Positions 7,809 through 16,930 of a stretch of 64,000 bases of DNA are shown piece by piece; the first letter of the stretch is position 1, and each line of letters starts with the position of its first letter. Below the pieces are notes generated by a model, which searched no databases, was not told where the DNA came from, and worked only from the letters and a program-made list of their open reading frames with translations. Source of the stretch: an uncultured Oscillospiraceae bacterium (GTDB lineage Bacteria; Bacillota; Clostridia; Oscillospirales; Oscillospiraceae); assembly GCA_910587345.1 (NCBI GenBank), contig CAJUKH010000013.1, positions 1-64,000 of the forward strand, in the 5' to 3' direction. Both the position numbers and the translations under genes were made by a program.

Positions 7809-8102
7809 TTAATCTTCGTTGTCCTCGTCCTCTTGAAACAGCGCCTCCATAAACTGGTCATAGACCGCTTCCAGTTCCTCTTCGCTGTCCAGGGTGGAAA
7901 GTTGCTCCTCACCGTCCACCTCAATAACCTTCAGGATAATCAGGCCGCCTTCTTCCTCGTTTTCCGCCTCGCCGGTATCGGCAGGGAAGAAGGCCATATA
8001 AACCTGTCCCTGATACTCTATGGTTTCCACATACTCCAATTCAAATTCATTCCCATCCTCATCCGTAATGGAAATAAACTCGGGACCAAATTCTTCACTC
8101 AT
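7809..8102 (-). CDS. DUF1292 family protein
   Basis: 97 acidic residues. The core FISITDEDGNEFELEYVETIEYQGQVYMAFFP is the DUF1292 pattern, a small protein widespread in Firmicutes near ruvX-type genes; function unknown. ATG at 8102 is preceded by CAGGAGGAAATTTAAA, which decides the start over an upstream in-frame Met. The C-terminus is almost all Asp and Glu. Confidence 0.85.
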   Translation of the reverse strand: MSEEFGPEFISITDEDGNEFELEYVETIEYQGQVYMAFFPADTGEAENEEEGGLIILKVIEVDGEEQLSTLDSEEELEAVYDQFMEALFQEDEDNED

Positions 8103-8238
8103 TTTAAATTTCCTCCTGTGAGTGTGTTTATCCATATTTTACCCTTTAAGACGAAAAAATGCAATAGCCAGACAACCGAATTTTTTGTCAAGTACAAACT
8201 GAAATGGTTGAATATCCAATAAATGTAAATATTTAGGG

Positions 8239-8266
8239 TGGACAAAACGCCAAGTCGTGGTATAAT
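8239..8266 (+). promoter_or_regulatory. Promoter of the class A PBP gene
   Basis: TGGACA (8239-8244), 16-bp spacer, TATAAT (8261-8266), about 97 bp upstream of the GTG start. The leader between holds no clear riboswitch. Confidence 0.6.
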
Positions 8267-8362
8267 AGGTGTGTCATCCATTAGAATTCAACATGATCCT
8301 TTAAACCGTAGGATCACCTATCCAAAAGCAAAGTCCTGCTTTTTAACACAGGAGGTGTTTGT

Positions 8363-11080
8363 GTGGCTGAAGAAAAAAATCTTCATCGAAATGAACGCTC
8401 TTCCAGCCAGCCTTCGCCCGCAAAGAAGCGTCGGAGAAGGTCCACCGCTCGCAGAGTGTTTAACATTATCGGAACCTTGGTCCTTATAGGCGCTTTGACC
8501 TGCTCATTTTTAGCCTGTTTTGCGGCGGTCTACATCAAAAATGTGATCATGCCCCAAGCCGACACTGACTTGGCTAAATATACCATGGACCTTTCCAGCA
8601 CCATTTATTATACTGACCCGGATACAGGTGCTCTTTTGGAGTATGAGACCCTCAGCGGCGATGAAAACCGGGTTAGGGTCGCTTATGAAGATGTCCCTTC
8701 CAATCTGGTCAACGCATTGGTCGCCATTGAAGATAAGCGTTTTTACCGTCATCACGGCGTGGACTGGCTGCGAACCTTCAAAAGTGCTTTTACCACCTTT
8801 ACCGGCGGCCGGACCCAGGGAGGATCTACCATCACCCAGCAGCTTATTAAAAATATCACTCACTATGATGATGTCACAGTAAAACGCAAGGTTTTAGAGA
8901 TTTTTAAAGCCTTGGAATTTGACAAAAAGTATTCTAAAACCACTACTTTGGAGTGGTATCTCAACTATGTCTATTTCGGACGAAGATGCTATGGCGTCTA
9001 TACCGCAGCTTATACCTATTTTGGAAAAGATGTCTCTGAGTTAAGTCTTGCCGAATGTGCAAGCCTGATCGGCATTACCAATAACCCATCCAAATATGAC
9101 CCCTTTACCCATCCGGAAGCCAATGCGGATCGCCGCGCTCAAGTGTTGGAGGCCATGAAGAAAGAAGGGTACATCACCGAAGAAGAGGAAGCGGCGGCCA
9201 ATGCAGAGGTCATTGATTTCCACAGTGTGCAGAGCAGCGGGAAAACAAACAGCCTTTACAGCTGGTACACCGAGCAGATCATCACGGACGTGGTCAATGA
9301 TTTGATGGAGAAGAATGACTGTTCACAAACCATTGCGGAAGACCTTGTGTATTCCGGCGGCCTGAAAATATATGCCTGCGTGGACCCCAAGGTCCAGGCG
9401 GCGGTGGACAGCATTTATTCCAATGCAGAGAATCTTCCCTATACTTCGGCTTCAGGGCAACCTCTTCAGTCCGCCATTGTGGTTATTGATCCTCAGGGCA
9501 ATATCGTTGCTTTGGCAGGAAAAATGGGGGAGAAGACCAGCGCCGATACCCGGGGCTACAATATGGCGACCCGTGCTATGCGGCAGCCCGGCTCCTCCAT
9601 CAAGCCGCTGGCTGTTTATGCACCCGCTTTGGAAATGGGCCTGATTTCCCCCTATTCTGTTTTTGAGGATAGCGCTCCTATGCTTTTGAACGGGGAGCCG
9701 TGGCCAAGCAACGTAAACCATCGTTATCTTGGACAGATGACGGTTTCCTACGCCGTAGCAAACTCCACCAATACCGTGGCGGTGCGGGTTCTGGAGGAAG
9801 TCACTCCCGAAGTGAGCTACGAATATCTGCTGGACAAATTTGGTGTGGATGAGGACCATTTGGTCACAAAGGAAGTCATAAACGGAAAAGAATTTTCCGA
9901 CATTGGCTACTCCCAGTTGGCACTTGGCGGTCTGACAAAGGGTGTAACGACCCTGGATATGGCTGCGGCATATTCTGTTTTCCCTCGGGATGGGATCTAT
10001 ATTGAGCCTCGGACCTACTCACGGGTGGAAGACGCAAACGGTGAGGTCATTTTAAGCAAAGAGAGTGAAGGCGTCCCGGTTCTGAAGGAAACCACGACCT
10101 ACTATATCAATGAACTGTTGAAGGGTGTGGTCAGTAACGGCGGTGGCGGAGATGCCTATTTCCCCGGAATGACCATTGCAGGTAAAACCGGTTCCACCAC
10201 CTCCAACAATGACCGCTGGTTTGTCGGCTATACTCCTTACTATACCGCGGCTGTATGGGTGGGTTACAGTACTCCGGAGCGTGTTTCCGTCTCCGGCAAC
10301 CCCGCCGCCAAGCTATGGAGTCGTGTAATGAGTCAGGTCCACACCGATCTTCCCAATATCGGCTTTACGAAGCCCAGTGGACTTGTTGAGGTTGAGTATT
10401 GTCTGGACAGTGGTCATCTGGCCACCGAGGAATGCCGCAGTGATATGCGGGGGCGGCGGACCGCCATTGGCTATTTCTTTCCGGAAGATGCCCCTATTGA
10501 TTACTGTGAAGTGCACACGATGGTAACGGTCTGCACCGCCGATCCCATTTTGAATGAAGCCGGAGAACCCACCGGCAGATTCCATCTTGCGGGAGAGTTT
10601 TGCCCCGACAGCACCGTGGGGCCTGACGGAAGTGAAACTGCCGGTCGGGTCAGTGTTGCCGTGTTGGCTTTGGAGCGGGAGTATGTAGGAGGGGTATATC
10701 CGGAAGATAATGGTTATGTCCTTAGCGCTTTGGAAGAAGCCGGCACCTGCCAGGTCCATTCCACCGCCATTCCCATTGAACCGACTCCGTATGACCCGAG
10801 TTCCTTTGATATTACCAATCCTGCCACTTGGCCTTCCAGGGAGGAAGACCCCAATTTTAACTCTGCCGATCCTTCCACATGGCCAACTGCCGGCGGTCAT
10901 CTGGTCCGTCCTTCCGAAACGTATTCTCCCGCAGAAACCCTATCTCCTGTTCACACACCGCCGTCGGTCCCCAGTGAAAGCCCGTCTGTTAATCCCCCCG
11001 AAACAACGGCTCCTGAGGGGACGTCTGCACCGCCTCCTGCTCCAACCGGAAATGATCCTCTGCTTCCTCCTGGTGTATAA
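8363..11080 (+). CDS. Class A penicillin-binding protein (transglycosylase/transpeptidase)
   Basis: 905 residues, GTG start 5 bases after AGGAGGTG. A basic cytoplasmic tail precedes one membrane helix (about 33-57). The GT51 glycosyltransferase has EDKRFYRHHG (123-132) and GGSTITQQ (153-160). The transpeptidase has S411-x-x-K414, S468-T-N470 and K608-T-G610, so both active sites are complete. It polymerises and crosslinks peptidoglycan outside the membrane. The last 90 residues are a Pro/Ser/Thr-rich low-complexity tail, common in clostridial PBP1. Single-gene unit with its own promoter and terminator. Confidence 0.95.
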   Translation: MAEEKNLHRNERSSSQPSPAKKRRRRSTARRVFNIIGTLVLIGALTCSFLACFAAVYIKNVIMPQADTDLAKYTMDLSSTIYYTDPDTGALLEYETLSGDENRVRVAYEDVPSNLVNALVAIEDKRFYRHHGVDWLRTFKSAFTTFTGGRTQGGSTITQQLIKNITHYDDVTVKRKVLEIFKALEFDKKYSKTTTLEWYLNYVYFGRRCYGVYTAAYTYFGKDVSELSLAECASLIGITNNPSKYDPFTHPEANADRRAQVLEAMKKEGYITEEEEAAANAEVIDFHSVQSSGKTNSLYSWYTEQIITDVVNDLMEKNDCSQTIAEDLVYSGGLKIYACVDPKVQAAVDSIYSNAENLPYTSASGQPLQSAIVVIDPQGNIVALAGKMGEKTSADTRGYNMATRAMRQPGSSIKPLAVYAPALEMGLISPYSVFEDSAPMLLNGEPWPSNVNHRYLGQMTVSYAVANSTNTVAVRVLEEVTPEVSYEYLLDKFGVDEDHLVTKEVINGKEFSDIGYSQLALGGLTKGVTTLDMAAAYSVFPRDGIYIEPRTYSRVEDANGEVILSKESEGVPVLKETTTYYINELLKGVVSNGGGGDAYFPGMTIAGKTGSTTSNNDRWFVGYTPYYTAAVWVGYSTPERVSVSGNPAAKLWSRVMSQVHTDLPNIGFTKPSGLVEVEYCLDSGHLATEECRSDMRGRRTAIGYFFPEDAPIDYCEVHTMVTVCTADPILNEAGEPTGRFHLAGEFCPDSTVGPDGSETAGRVSVAVLALEREYVGGVYPEDNGYVLSALEEAGTCQVHSTAIPIEPTPYDPSSFDITNPATWPSREEDPNFNSADPSTWPTAGGHLVRPSETYSPAETLSPVHTPPSVPSESPSVNPPETTAPEGTSAPPPAPTGNDPLLPPGV

Positions 11081-11092
11081 TAATTGCGATAG

Positions 11093-11128
11093 AAAATGGG
11101 GACATACCGACAGGTGTGTCCCTATTTT
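11093..11128 (+). terminator. Terminator after the PBP gene
   Basis: AAAATGGGGACATACC pairs with GGTGTGTCCCTATTTT (two mismatches or wobbles) around a GACA loop. A T-run forms the end of the stem. Confidence 0.75.
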
Positions 11129-11199
11129 CATTGGTTGCGAAGGCAGCTTGTTTATGCTATATTAAAACAAAGGGTCAGAAAAGAGAAAGGGAGAGAAAA

Positions 11200-11640
11200 A
11201 TGATAAAGCGATTCAAATATTTTATTGTTGATGCCTCTGCACTTCCCAAAATTATTATCAAAGTAGCCGAAGCAAAGCGGCTATTGGAAACTGGAGAGGC
11301 ACTTTCTGTCAATGAGGCCACCCAGCGGCTGGAAATCAGCCGCAGCGCCTTCTACAAATATAAGGATGCCATTCGACCTTTCAACGATATGCTAAACGGC
11401 CGAATCGTCAACTTTCAAATCATGATGAAAGATGAGCCCGGCAATCTGTCTTCGATGTTAAACCATTTTGCCCGCTGCGGCGCCAATATCCTTACCATTA
11501 ACCAAAACATTCCCTCCGGCGGCATAGCCGTGGTCAATGTGGGGGCAGATGCTTCCGGCGTAGGAATGTCCATGGAAGAAATGCTGGAATTGATCCGGAG
11601 CGAAAAAGGGGTCGTCCGCTGTGAGATTTTAGCCGGGTAG
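11200..11640 (+). CDS. ACT domain-containing protein (UPF0735/PheB-like)
   Basis: 146 residues. The N-terminal half contains a small helix-turn-helix-like stretch (LSVNEATQRLEISRSAFYKYKDAI). The second half is an ACT domain (FQIMMKDEPGNLSSMLNHFARCGANILTINQNIPSGG), which usually binds amino acids. This matches the UPF0735 family sometimes named PheB; its role is not firmly known. ATG follows AGAAAGGGAGAG. It precedes aspartokinase, which suggests a link to amino-acid metabolism, though 131 bp separate them. Confidence 0.85.
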   Translation: MIKRFKYFIVDASALPKIIIKVAEAKRLLETGEALSVNEATQRLEISRSAFYKYKDAIRPFNDMLNGRIVNFQIMMKDEPGNLSSMLNHFARCGANILTINQNIPSGGIAVVNVGADASGVGMSMEEMLELIRSEKGVVRCEILAG

Positions 11641-11771
11641 GACACAACACCTTTCTGATTTTTGGGGAAAAGTAAAATCTCATATTATATTTACCCTCTT
11701 CCGGTGATGGACCAGTCTTTTACCTTCTGCATAAACTGTGTCAGAGTCTTTAAAGGGGGTACTTTTGATAT

Positions 11772-12998
11772 ATGGGACTGATCGTACAAAAATTCGGCGG
11801 CAGTTCCGTGGCGGATGCTGAAAAAATTCGCCATGTTGCCCGCATTATTACCGATACATACGACAAAGGAAACTCCGTTGTTGCCGTGGTTTCTGCCCAG
11901 GGCGGCGCCACGGACGAGTTGATTGCAAAGGCCGCAGAGATCAACCCGGAGGCCTCCCAAAGAGAGATGGATATGCTGCTTGCCACCGGAGAGCAGGCCT
12001 CTTGCGCACTTTGTGCCATGGCTGTGGAGGTACTGAAATATCCGGTTATCTCTCTTACCGGTCGGCAGGCCGGCATTGATTCCGATGACACTCACGGAAA
12101 CGCCCGGATACAATCTGTAAACCCACAGCGGATCTTATCTGAGCTGGAGCACGATCGTATCGTCATCGTTGCCGGTTTTCAGGGAGAAACTCCGAATGGG
12201 GATATCGCTACCCTTGGTCGGGGCGGTTCCGACACCTCCGCCGTGGCATTAGCCGCTGCTTTAAACGCTCAGGTGTGCCAAATTTATACCGATGTGGACG
12301 GCGTCTATACCACAGACCCTCGACTTGTACCACAGGCTATCCAGCTGGATGAGATCACCTATGACGAGATGCTGATTCTGGCTCACCACGGAGCCAAGGT
12401 CCTCCATGACCGTTCCGTAGCACTTGCCAAGGAGAAGGGGGTCGTTTTGGAGGTTCTCTCCAGCTTCTCCGGCAATCCCGGGACCATGGTAAAGAGCGCC
12501 ATTAAACACGATAACAGCAGACTTGTTGCAGGGATTGCCCAGGAAAAGGCTATTTTCCTTTCTTTGTCCGGCATTCAAAATACCGACGGAGTTTTGTCCC
12601 GTATTGCTGCTCTTCTGGCAGAAAAGGACATTTCGGCTGATTTGATTTTGAAGCCAGCAAAAGTGGAAGAGGGAGCCACCGTTTGCCTTGGATTAAAAGA
12701 AAGCCAAGGGGAAGGGGTCTCTCAACTTCTTCTGGAACATTCTGATTCACTTGGGTTCCACACATTAGAAAGTAATACTTATACCCGCATCAGCATTGTT
12801 GGTCAGGAGCTTGACCGTGCTCCATCTATTTCTCAAAGAATCAGTCAGCTCCTTAAAAACTCCAACTGCTCCGACCCAATAATGACCTTTGGACAACATC
12901 GCATCTCTCTCTTCGTATCAGAGGACGATGGGATAGAATTGCTCCCATTACTGCATCAGATGCTTTTTGAGGAAACTGCCAATCAAATACCCAAGTGA
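11772..12998 (+). CDS. lysC: Aspartate kinase
   Basis: 408 residues, full length for a monofunctional aspartokinase. The N-terminal kinase motif VQKFGGSSVADAEKI is followed by VVAVVSAQGGATDEL, LGRGGSDTSAVALAAAL and YTDVDGVYTTDPR. Two ACT-type regulatory repeats occupy about 270-400 (AIFLSLSGIQNTDGVLSRIAALL; TRISIVGQELDRAPSISQRISQLL). It phosphorylates aspartate, the entry step to lysine, threonine and methionine, and is probably feedback-inhibited through the ACT pair. AAAGGGGGT precedes ATG. The acetyltransferase gene follows after 10 bp. Confidence 0.94.
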   Translation: MGLIVQKFGGSSVADAEKIRHVARIITDTYDKGNSVVAVVSAQGGATDELIAKAAEINPEASQREMDMLLATGEQASCALCAMAVEVLKYPVISLTGRQAGIDSDDTHGNARIQSVNPQRILSELEHDRIVIVAGFQGETPNGDIATLGRGGSDTSAVALAAALNAQVCQIYTDVDGVYTTDPRLVPQAIQLDEITYDEMLILAHHGAKVLHDRSVALAKEKGVVLEVLSSFSGNPGTMVKSAIKHDNSRLVAGIAQEKAIFLSLSGIQNTDGVLSRIAALLAEKDISADLILKPAKVEEGATVCLGLKESQGEGVSQLLLEHSDSLGFHTLESNTYTRISIVGQELDRAPSISQRISQLLKNSNCSDPIMTFGQHRISLFVSEDDGIELLPLLHQMLFEETANQIPK

Positions 12999-13008
12999 GG
13001 AAAGTACA

Positions 13009-13458
13009 ATGAAAATACAAAAGATTACCCATAACAAAAAAGACTATCTGGAACTCCTGCTCATCGGGGATGAGCAGGAGTCCATGATTGACCGTTACTT
13101 GGAAACAGGCGATTTGTTTTTGTTAGAAGAGGAAGGGGAAGCACGAGGCGTCTGCGTCGCAACCCGAAAAGGGGATTCACTTTACGAGCTATGCAATATT
13201 GCCGTTTTGCCTTCCCATCAGCGAAAAGGATATGGGAAGGCAATGATCGAATTTCTCTTTCACTACTATTCTGATTGCCGCACACTTCAATTGGGAACCG
13301 GCGACAGTCCGGCTACGCTGGATTTTTATCATGCCCTGGGTTTTCGGGAATTTGGCCGGGAAAAGGATCATTTTTTGAAATATTATGACCATCCCATATA
13401 TGAAGGCGGAACGCAGCTTGTTGATATGGTCTGCCTGCGAAGGGACCGGTCTTTGTAA
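13009..13458 (+). CDS. GNAT family N-acetyltransferase
   Basis: 149 residues. The acetyl-CoA binding loop VLPSHQRKGYGKAMIEFL (motif A, R/QxxGxG/A type) is preceded by the LYELCNIAV strand, and DFYHALGFREFG is the typical motif B end. Substrate unknown. ATG at 13009 follows GAGGAAAGTACA, 10 bp after lysC, so it is probably the last gene of that unit. A strong terminator overlaps its stop. Confidence 0.88.
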   Translation: MKIQKITHNKKDYLELLLIGDEQESMIDRYLETGDLFLLEEEGEARGVCVATRKGDSLYELCNIAVLPSHQRKGYGKAMIEFLFHYYSDCRTLQLGTGDSPATLDFYHALGFREFGREKDHFLKYYDHPIYEGGTQLVDMVCLRRDRSL

Positions 13459-13489
13459 AAAGAGAGACGGCAAGGCCGTCTCTCTTTTT
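13457..13489. terminator. Bidirectional terminator between GNAT gene and cotJC
   Basis: 14-bp stem AAAAAGAGAGACGG / CCGTCTCTCTTTTT with a 5-nt loop, bounded by A- and T-runs. It serves the convergent genes on either side. Confidence 0.9.
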
Positions 13490-13496
13490 ACCGTCT

Positions 13497-14096
13497 TTAT
13501 TTTTTATCAAATGCCGGATTGACAAAGTAGACGTTCTTTTGATCCATCTTGTCCTTCGCAAGCTGGAGCGCCTCGCCAAACCGCTGGAAATGCACGATTT
13601 CACGTTCCCTTAAAAAGCGAATAACATCATTGACATCAGGGTCGTCGGACAATCTCAGGATATTGTCATATGTGAGCCGAGCCTTCTGTTCCGCCGCCAA
13701 ATCCTCTGTCAAATCCGCGATGACATCGCCTGTGGACTGCATCGTTGATGCCGACCAGGGGTAACCCGATGCAAATTGAGGGTAGATACCTGTTGTATGA
13801 TCCACAAAATAGGTATCAAAACCGGCCGTTTTGATCTGTTCATCGGTGAGATTCCGGGTCAGTTGGTGCACAATGGCGGCAACCATCTCCATATGACCAA
13901 GTTCTTCCGTTCCGATGTCGGTCAGCAGAGCTTTCAGCTCTGGATAAGGCATTGCGTACCGTTGAGAAAGATACCGCAGGGAGGCCCCAAGCTCACCATC
14001 AGGTCCACCATATTGACTGATGATGACAGAAGCCAGTTTTGGGCTGGTATTTTTGATTTTGACCGGATATTGGAGCTTCTTTTCATAGACAAACAT
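13497..14096 (-). CDS. cotJC: Spore coat protein CotJC (manganese catalase family)
   Basis: 199 residues, the size of CotJC. Diiron/dimanganese-type ligand motifs are visible: GTEELGHMEMVAAIVHQL, AAEQKARLTYDNIL and FLREREIVHFQRFGEAL. CotJC is an inner coat protein of spores with a catalase-like fold. It lies directly downstream of a cotJA-cotJB fusion gene (3-bp gap), so the usual three-gene cotJ operon is kept as two genes. Confidence 0.93.
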   Translation of the reverse strand: MFVYEKKLQYPVKIKNTSPKLASVIISQYGGPDGELGASLRYLSQRYAMPYPELKALLTDIGTEELGHMEMVAAIVHQLTRNLTDEQIKTAGFDTYFVDHTTGIYPQFASGYPWSASTMQSTGDVIADLTEDLAAEQKARLTYDNILRLSDDPDVNDVIRFLREREIVHFQRFGEALQLAKDKMDQKNVYFVNPAFDKK

Positions 14097-14099
14097 CGC

Positions 14100-14588
14100 T
14101 TACTCCCTGTCTCCTTTCTGAAAATCCCAGGGCCACGGGTCCTTGATCCACTGAGAAAAATTTTTATGCCCGGCAACAGCGCTTTGATAAAGAGGGCCAA
14201 ACATACTCTCGTATTTCTCTCTGCCCGCCTTTTCCAGCGCAGCGTACTGCTGGTAAAGGGCAAAAGCCTCGCTGTCGTTTTGGTGTGTGTCAAGGTAAAG
14301 CCCCAGTTCCAGCAGCACAAACTCCAACGCCTGAAGTTCTCCCAGAGGACCCGTAACAGCGTTGGGGGCATCGATTTTCAGATGAAACGGCAAATTCAGG
14401 CCAGGGAAGAGGGTCCCGTTGCTAAGCGCATCGTTCTGGCTATAGCGTTTTGGGGCCATCTGTTGGAAGGGGACATAGGGAACGGCCAAAGGCGCACAGG
14501 CCGGCAGCGTACCACGACTGCTATCACAAATTTTTCCGCCTGTAGGCTGATTGGATTCAATATCTGGATACAATATCTCTTCCTCCAT
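14100..14588 (-). CDS. CotJA-CotJB fusion, spore coat assembly protein
   Basis: 162 residues from ATG 14588. Residues about 34-72 carry the CotJA pattern (LAVPYVPFQQMAPKRYSQND, then ALSNGTLFPGLNLPF). Residues about 85-160 carry CotJB (ALEFVLLELGLYLDTHQND, then SQWIKDPWPWDF). In Bacillus these are two separate proteins needed for CotJC incorporation into the coat. The start is uncertain: ATG 14588 lacks a close Shine-Dalgarno, and an upstream TTG (14612) sits in a hairpin loop. Confidence 0.85.
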   Translation of the reverse strand: MEEEILYPDIESNQPTGGKICDSSRGTLPACAPLAVPYVPFQQMAPKRYSQNDALSNGTLFPGLNLPFHLKIDAPNAVTGPLGELQALEFVLLELGLYLDTHQNDSEAFALYQQYAALEKAGREKYESMFGPLYQSAVAGHKNFSQWIKDPWPWDFQKGDRE

Positions 14589-14600
14589 TTCTGCAGGATA

Positions 14601-14620
14601 GGGAGGAGGCAACTCCTCCC
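14601..14620. promoter_or_regulatory. Hairpin covering the cotJ ribosome-binding region
   Basis: GGGAGGAG-GCAA-CTCCTCCC, an 8-bp perfect stem. On the minus strand it encloses the GGGAGGAG that would serve the cotJ fusion gene and a TTG in its loop. It could limit translation until the RNA is unfolded; that role is inferred. Confidence 0.45.
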
Positions 14621-14724
14621 AACCATCCTATGCTTTTTATCTGCGATTGGCAGAAGGGCAGAGAGGGCAGAGGAAGATATATTTTCTTTTCCTGCGCATA
14701 GATTTCCATCGGGAGGAGATGACC

Positions 14725-15468
14725 ATGAAAAAAACAGCCCGAAAAAAATATATTGCCCTTTGCCTTTTAGCGGCAGGATTACTGGGAAGATTTTGGTATT
14801 CCAAACAGGCGCTGCAAAAGGTAAAAGAAACAGTTTCCTTTGCCCAGTCCTTTGGCCAGCAGCTCATTTTAGATGCCGGTCATGGAGGAGAGGATGGAGG
14901 CGCAGTTTCCATCACAGGAGTCCCTGAAAGCAGCATCAACCTCTCTGTCGTATTAAAGCTGGACCAGCTTCTGGGATTTTGTGGTGTTTCTCCGATCCTT
15001 CTTCGGGACAGTGATATCTCTCTTCACGATCCGCAGGCAGACACCTTGCGAAAAAAGAAAGTATCTGACTTACATAACAGGGTCGCCGCCATAGAATCTG
15101 TCACAGATTCTGTCGTTATCAGCATCCATCAAAACACTTTCTCCAACCCAGCCTACCATGGCGCACAGGTATTTTTTCGGCAGGGAGCGGAAAGCCAGGC
15201 CCTTGCGCTTATGGTGCAGAATACCATCCATGAATCCCTTGATTTAAGCAACAATCGAACACCTGCAAAAATTCCGGACAGCGTGTATCTGATGAAGCAT
15301 ATCACCCGCCCGGCCATTTTGGTTGAGTGCGGCTTTCTCTCCAATCCAGAAGAGGAAGCAAAGCTGCGGGAAAGCAGCTATCAAACCCAACTTGCTCTCT
15401 GCGTGGTCTCTGCGTGGCTGAACAGCGGTGAAATATGGACTGGTGAAATGGGCAGCGGTATGCTATAA
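14725..15468 (+). CDS. cwlD: N-acetylmuramoyl-L-alanine amidase CwlD (Amidase_3)
   Basis: 247 residues. One N-terminal membrane segment/signal anchor (YIALCLLAAGLLGRFWY) is followed by an Amidase_3 domain: LILDAGHGGEDGGAV, SSINLSVVLKL, VVISIHQNTFSNPAYHG, RPAILVECGFLSNPEEE. The His/Glu zinc ligands are present. CwlD makes muramic lactam in the spore cortex, consistent with the cotJ genes next to it. Start 14725 is 8 bases from GGGAGGAG; the ATG two codons upstream is too close. Confidence 0.88.
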   Translation: MKKTARKKYIALCLLAAGLLGRFWYSKQALQKVKETVSFAQSFGQQLILDAGHGGEDGGAVSITGVPESSINLSVVLKLDQLLGFCGVSPILLRDSDISLHDPQADTLRKKKVSDLHNRVAAIESVTDSVVISIHQNTFSNPAYHGAQVFFRQGAESQALALMVQNTIHESLDLSNNRTPAKIPDSVYLMKHITRPAILVECGFLSNPEEEAKLRESSYQTQLALCVVSAWLNSGEIWTGEMGSGML

Positions 15469-15507
15469 TGACAAAAGACAGTAATATTCAAAACAGGAGA
15501 GAGGAAT

Positions 15508-16881
15508 ATGGCAAAAGAGAAAAATGTGTTCTATTGCACAGATTGTGGAAATGAGGTCCTTCGCTGGCAGGGACAATGTCCGGCCTGTGGCGCATGGAAT
15601 ACCATTGTAGAACGTCCTTCCGCTCCTAAAAGCAAAACCCCAAAATCCACCAGTGGCCGCAGGGAAACCGCCGGTATCGGTTTTTCCCGCCCTCGGGCGT
15701 TGAAGGAAGTGGAGACAACGAATGAGCTTCGTTTCCACACCGGCATGAATGAACTGGACCGGGTCCTTGGCGGAGGAGCCGTTCAAGGCTCTCTCGTTTT
15801 GGTGGGGGGCGCCCCCGGCATTGGCAAATCTACCTTAATGCTTCAAATCTGTGATAGCCTGTGCCGCTTCGCTGACGTACTGTATGTCTCCGGAGAGGAA
15901 TCGGAACGTCAGATCAAGCTGCGGGCTGAGCGCCTTCAGGTCAGGGGAGAAGGGCTTTACTTAATGGCGGAAACCAATCTGGAGAACATTCTGGAGGCTG
16001 TGGAAGAATTAAAGCCCAACATTTTGATCGTTGATTCCATTCAAACACTCTACAACGGCGATCTTACCACGTCTCCTGGCAGTGTCGGTCAGGTCAAGGA
16101 CTGCACCCTTGCCCTGATGAACATAGCCAAAGGGATGGGTATTACAGTTTTCGTTATTGGTCACGTTACAAAAGATGGTACCATTGCAGGGCCAAAGGTC
16201 TTGGAACATATGGTAGACTGTGTTTTAACTTTTGAAGGAGAGCAGCAAACTACTTATCGTATCCTTCGGGCAGTCAAAAACCGCTTTGGTGCCACCAATG
16301 AGATCGGCGTATTTGAGATGGTTGATACCGGACTCACAGAGGTACCAAACCCTTCCGAAATGCTTCTGGCCGGCCGCCCCACCGATACACCGGGTACCTG
16401 TGTTACCTGCGCAATGGAAGGCGTGCGCCCCATTCTCGCTGAGGTACAGGCGCTGCTGACCCCCACCAGTTTCAATATGCCAAGGCGCATGGTCTCCGGC
16501 ATCGATTTTAACCGTACCATGCTGCTTCTGGCTGTTTTGGAAAAGAGGGGAGGTCTGCTGGTCAACTCCTGCGACGCCTATGTAAATGTGGTGGGCGGGT
16601 TAGAACTCTCTGAACCGGCCGTAGATCTTGCCACACTGATCGCACTGGCTTCCAGCTTTCGGGACAAGCCCGTGCCGGGCGACCTGGCCGCCATCGGTGA
16701 AGTAGGGCTTACCGGCGAACTTCGATCTGTAAATGCGTTAAACCAGCGTCTTTCTGAGGTACATCGTCTTGGCTTTACAAAATGCTTGATTCCCGATAGA
16801 GGAGCAAAAGTTATAGCCCCCGATGGACTACAACTGATTAAAGTCAGGAATATTAGAGAAGCTTTGGCTGCTATACTGTAA
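15508..16881 (+). CDS. radA: DNA repair protein RadA
   Basis: 457 residues. An N-terminal zinc finger (CTDCGNEVLRWQGQCPAC) is followed by a RecA-like core with Walker A GAPGIGKST, the RadA-specific KNRFG motif, and a Lon-type domain at the C-terminus (PVPGDLAAIGEVGLTGELR). RadA is a hexameric helicase that drives branch migration in recombination. GGAGAGAGGAAT precedes ATG. A 16-bp stem terminator follows. Confidence 0.96.
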   Translation: MAKEKNVFYCTDCGNEVLRWQGQCPACGAWNTIVERPSAPKSKTPKSTSGRRETAGIGFSRPRALKEVETTNELRFHTGMNELDRVLGGGAVQGSLVLVGGAPGIGKSTLMLQICDSLCRFADVLYVSGEESERQIKLRAERLQVRGEGLYLMAETNLENILEAVEELKPNILIVDSIQTLYNGDLTTSPGSVGQVKDCTLALMNIAKGMGITVFVIGHVTKDGTIAGPKVLEHMVDCVLTFEGEQQTTYRILRAVKNRFGATNEIGVFEMVDTGLTEVPNPSEMLLAGRPTDTPGTCVTCAMEGVRPILAEVQALLTPTSFNMPRRMVSGIDFNRTMLLLAVLEKRGGLLVNSCDAYVNVVGGLELSEPAVDLATLIALASSFRDKPVPGDLAAIGEVGLTGELRSVNALNQRLSEVHRLGFTKCLIPDRGAKVIAPDGLQLIKVRNIREALAAIL

Positions 16882-16889
16882 CGGTAGAT

Positions 16890-16930
16890 AAAAGAACCCT
16901 TGCTCCATTCAAAAGAGCAAGGGTTCTTTT
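16890..16930 (+). terminator. Terminator after radA
   Basis: 16-bp perfect stem AAAAGAACCCTTGCTC / GAGCAAGGGTTCTTTT, 9-nt loop, ending in T4. Confidence 0.9.

Noticed and set aside
11641..11771. Lysine riboswitch upstream of lysC
   Set aside because: Only 131 bp with no visible five-helix core; a lysine riboswitch needs about 170 bases.
13776..14927. 383-residue plus-strand frame
   Set aside because: Opposite the cotJ genes and running out of frame into cwlD; no homology pattern.
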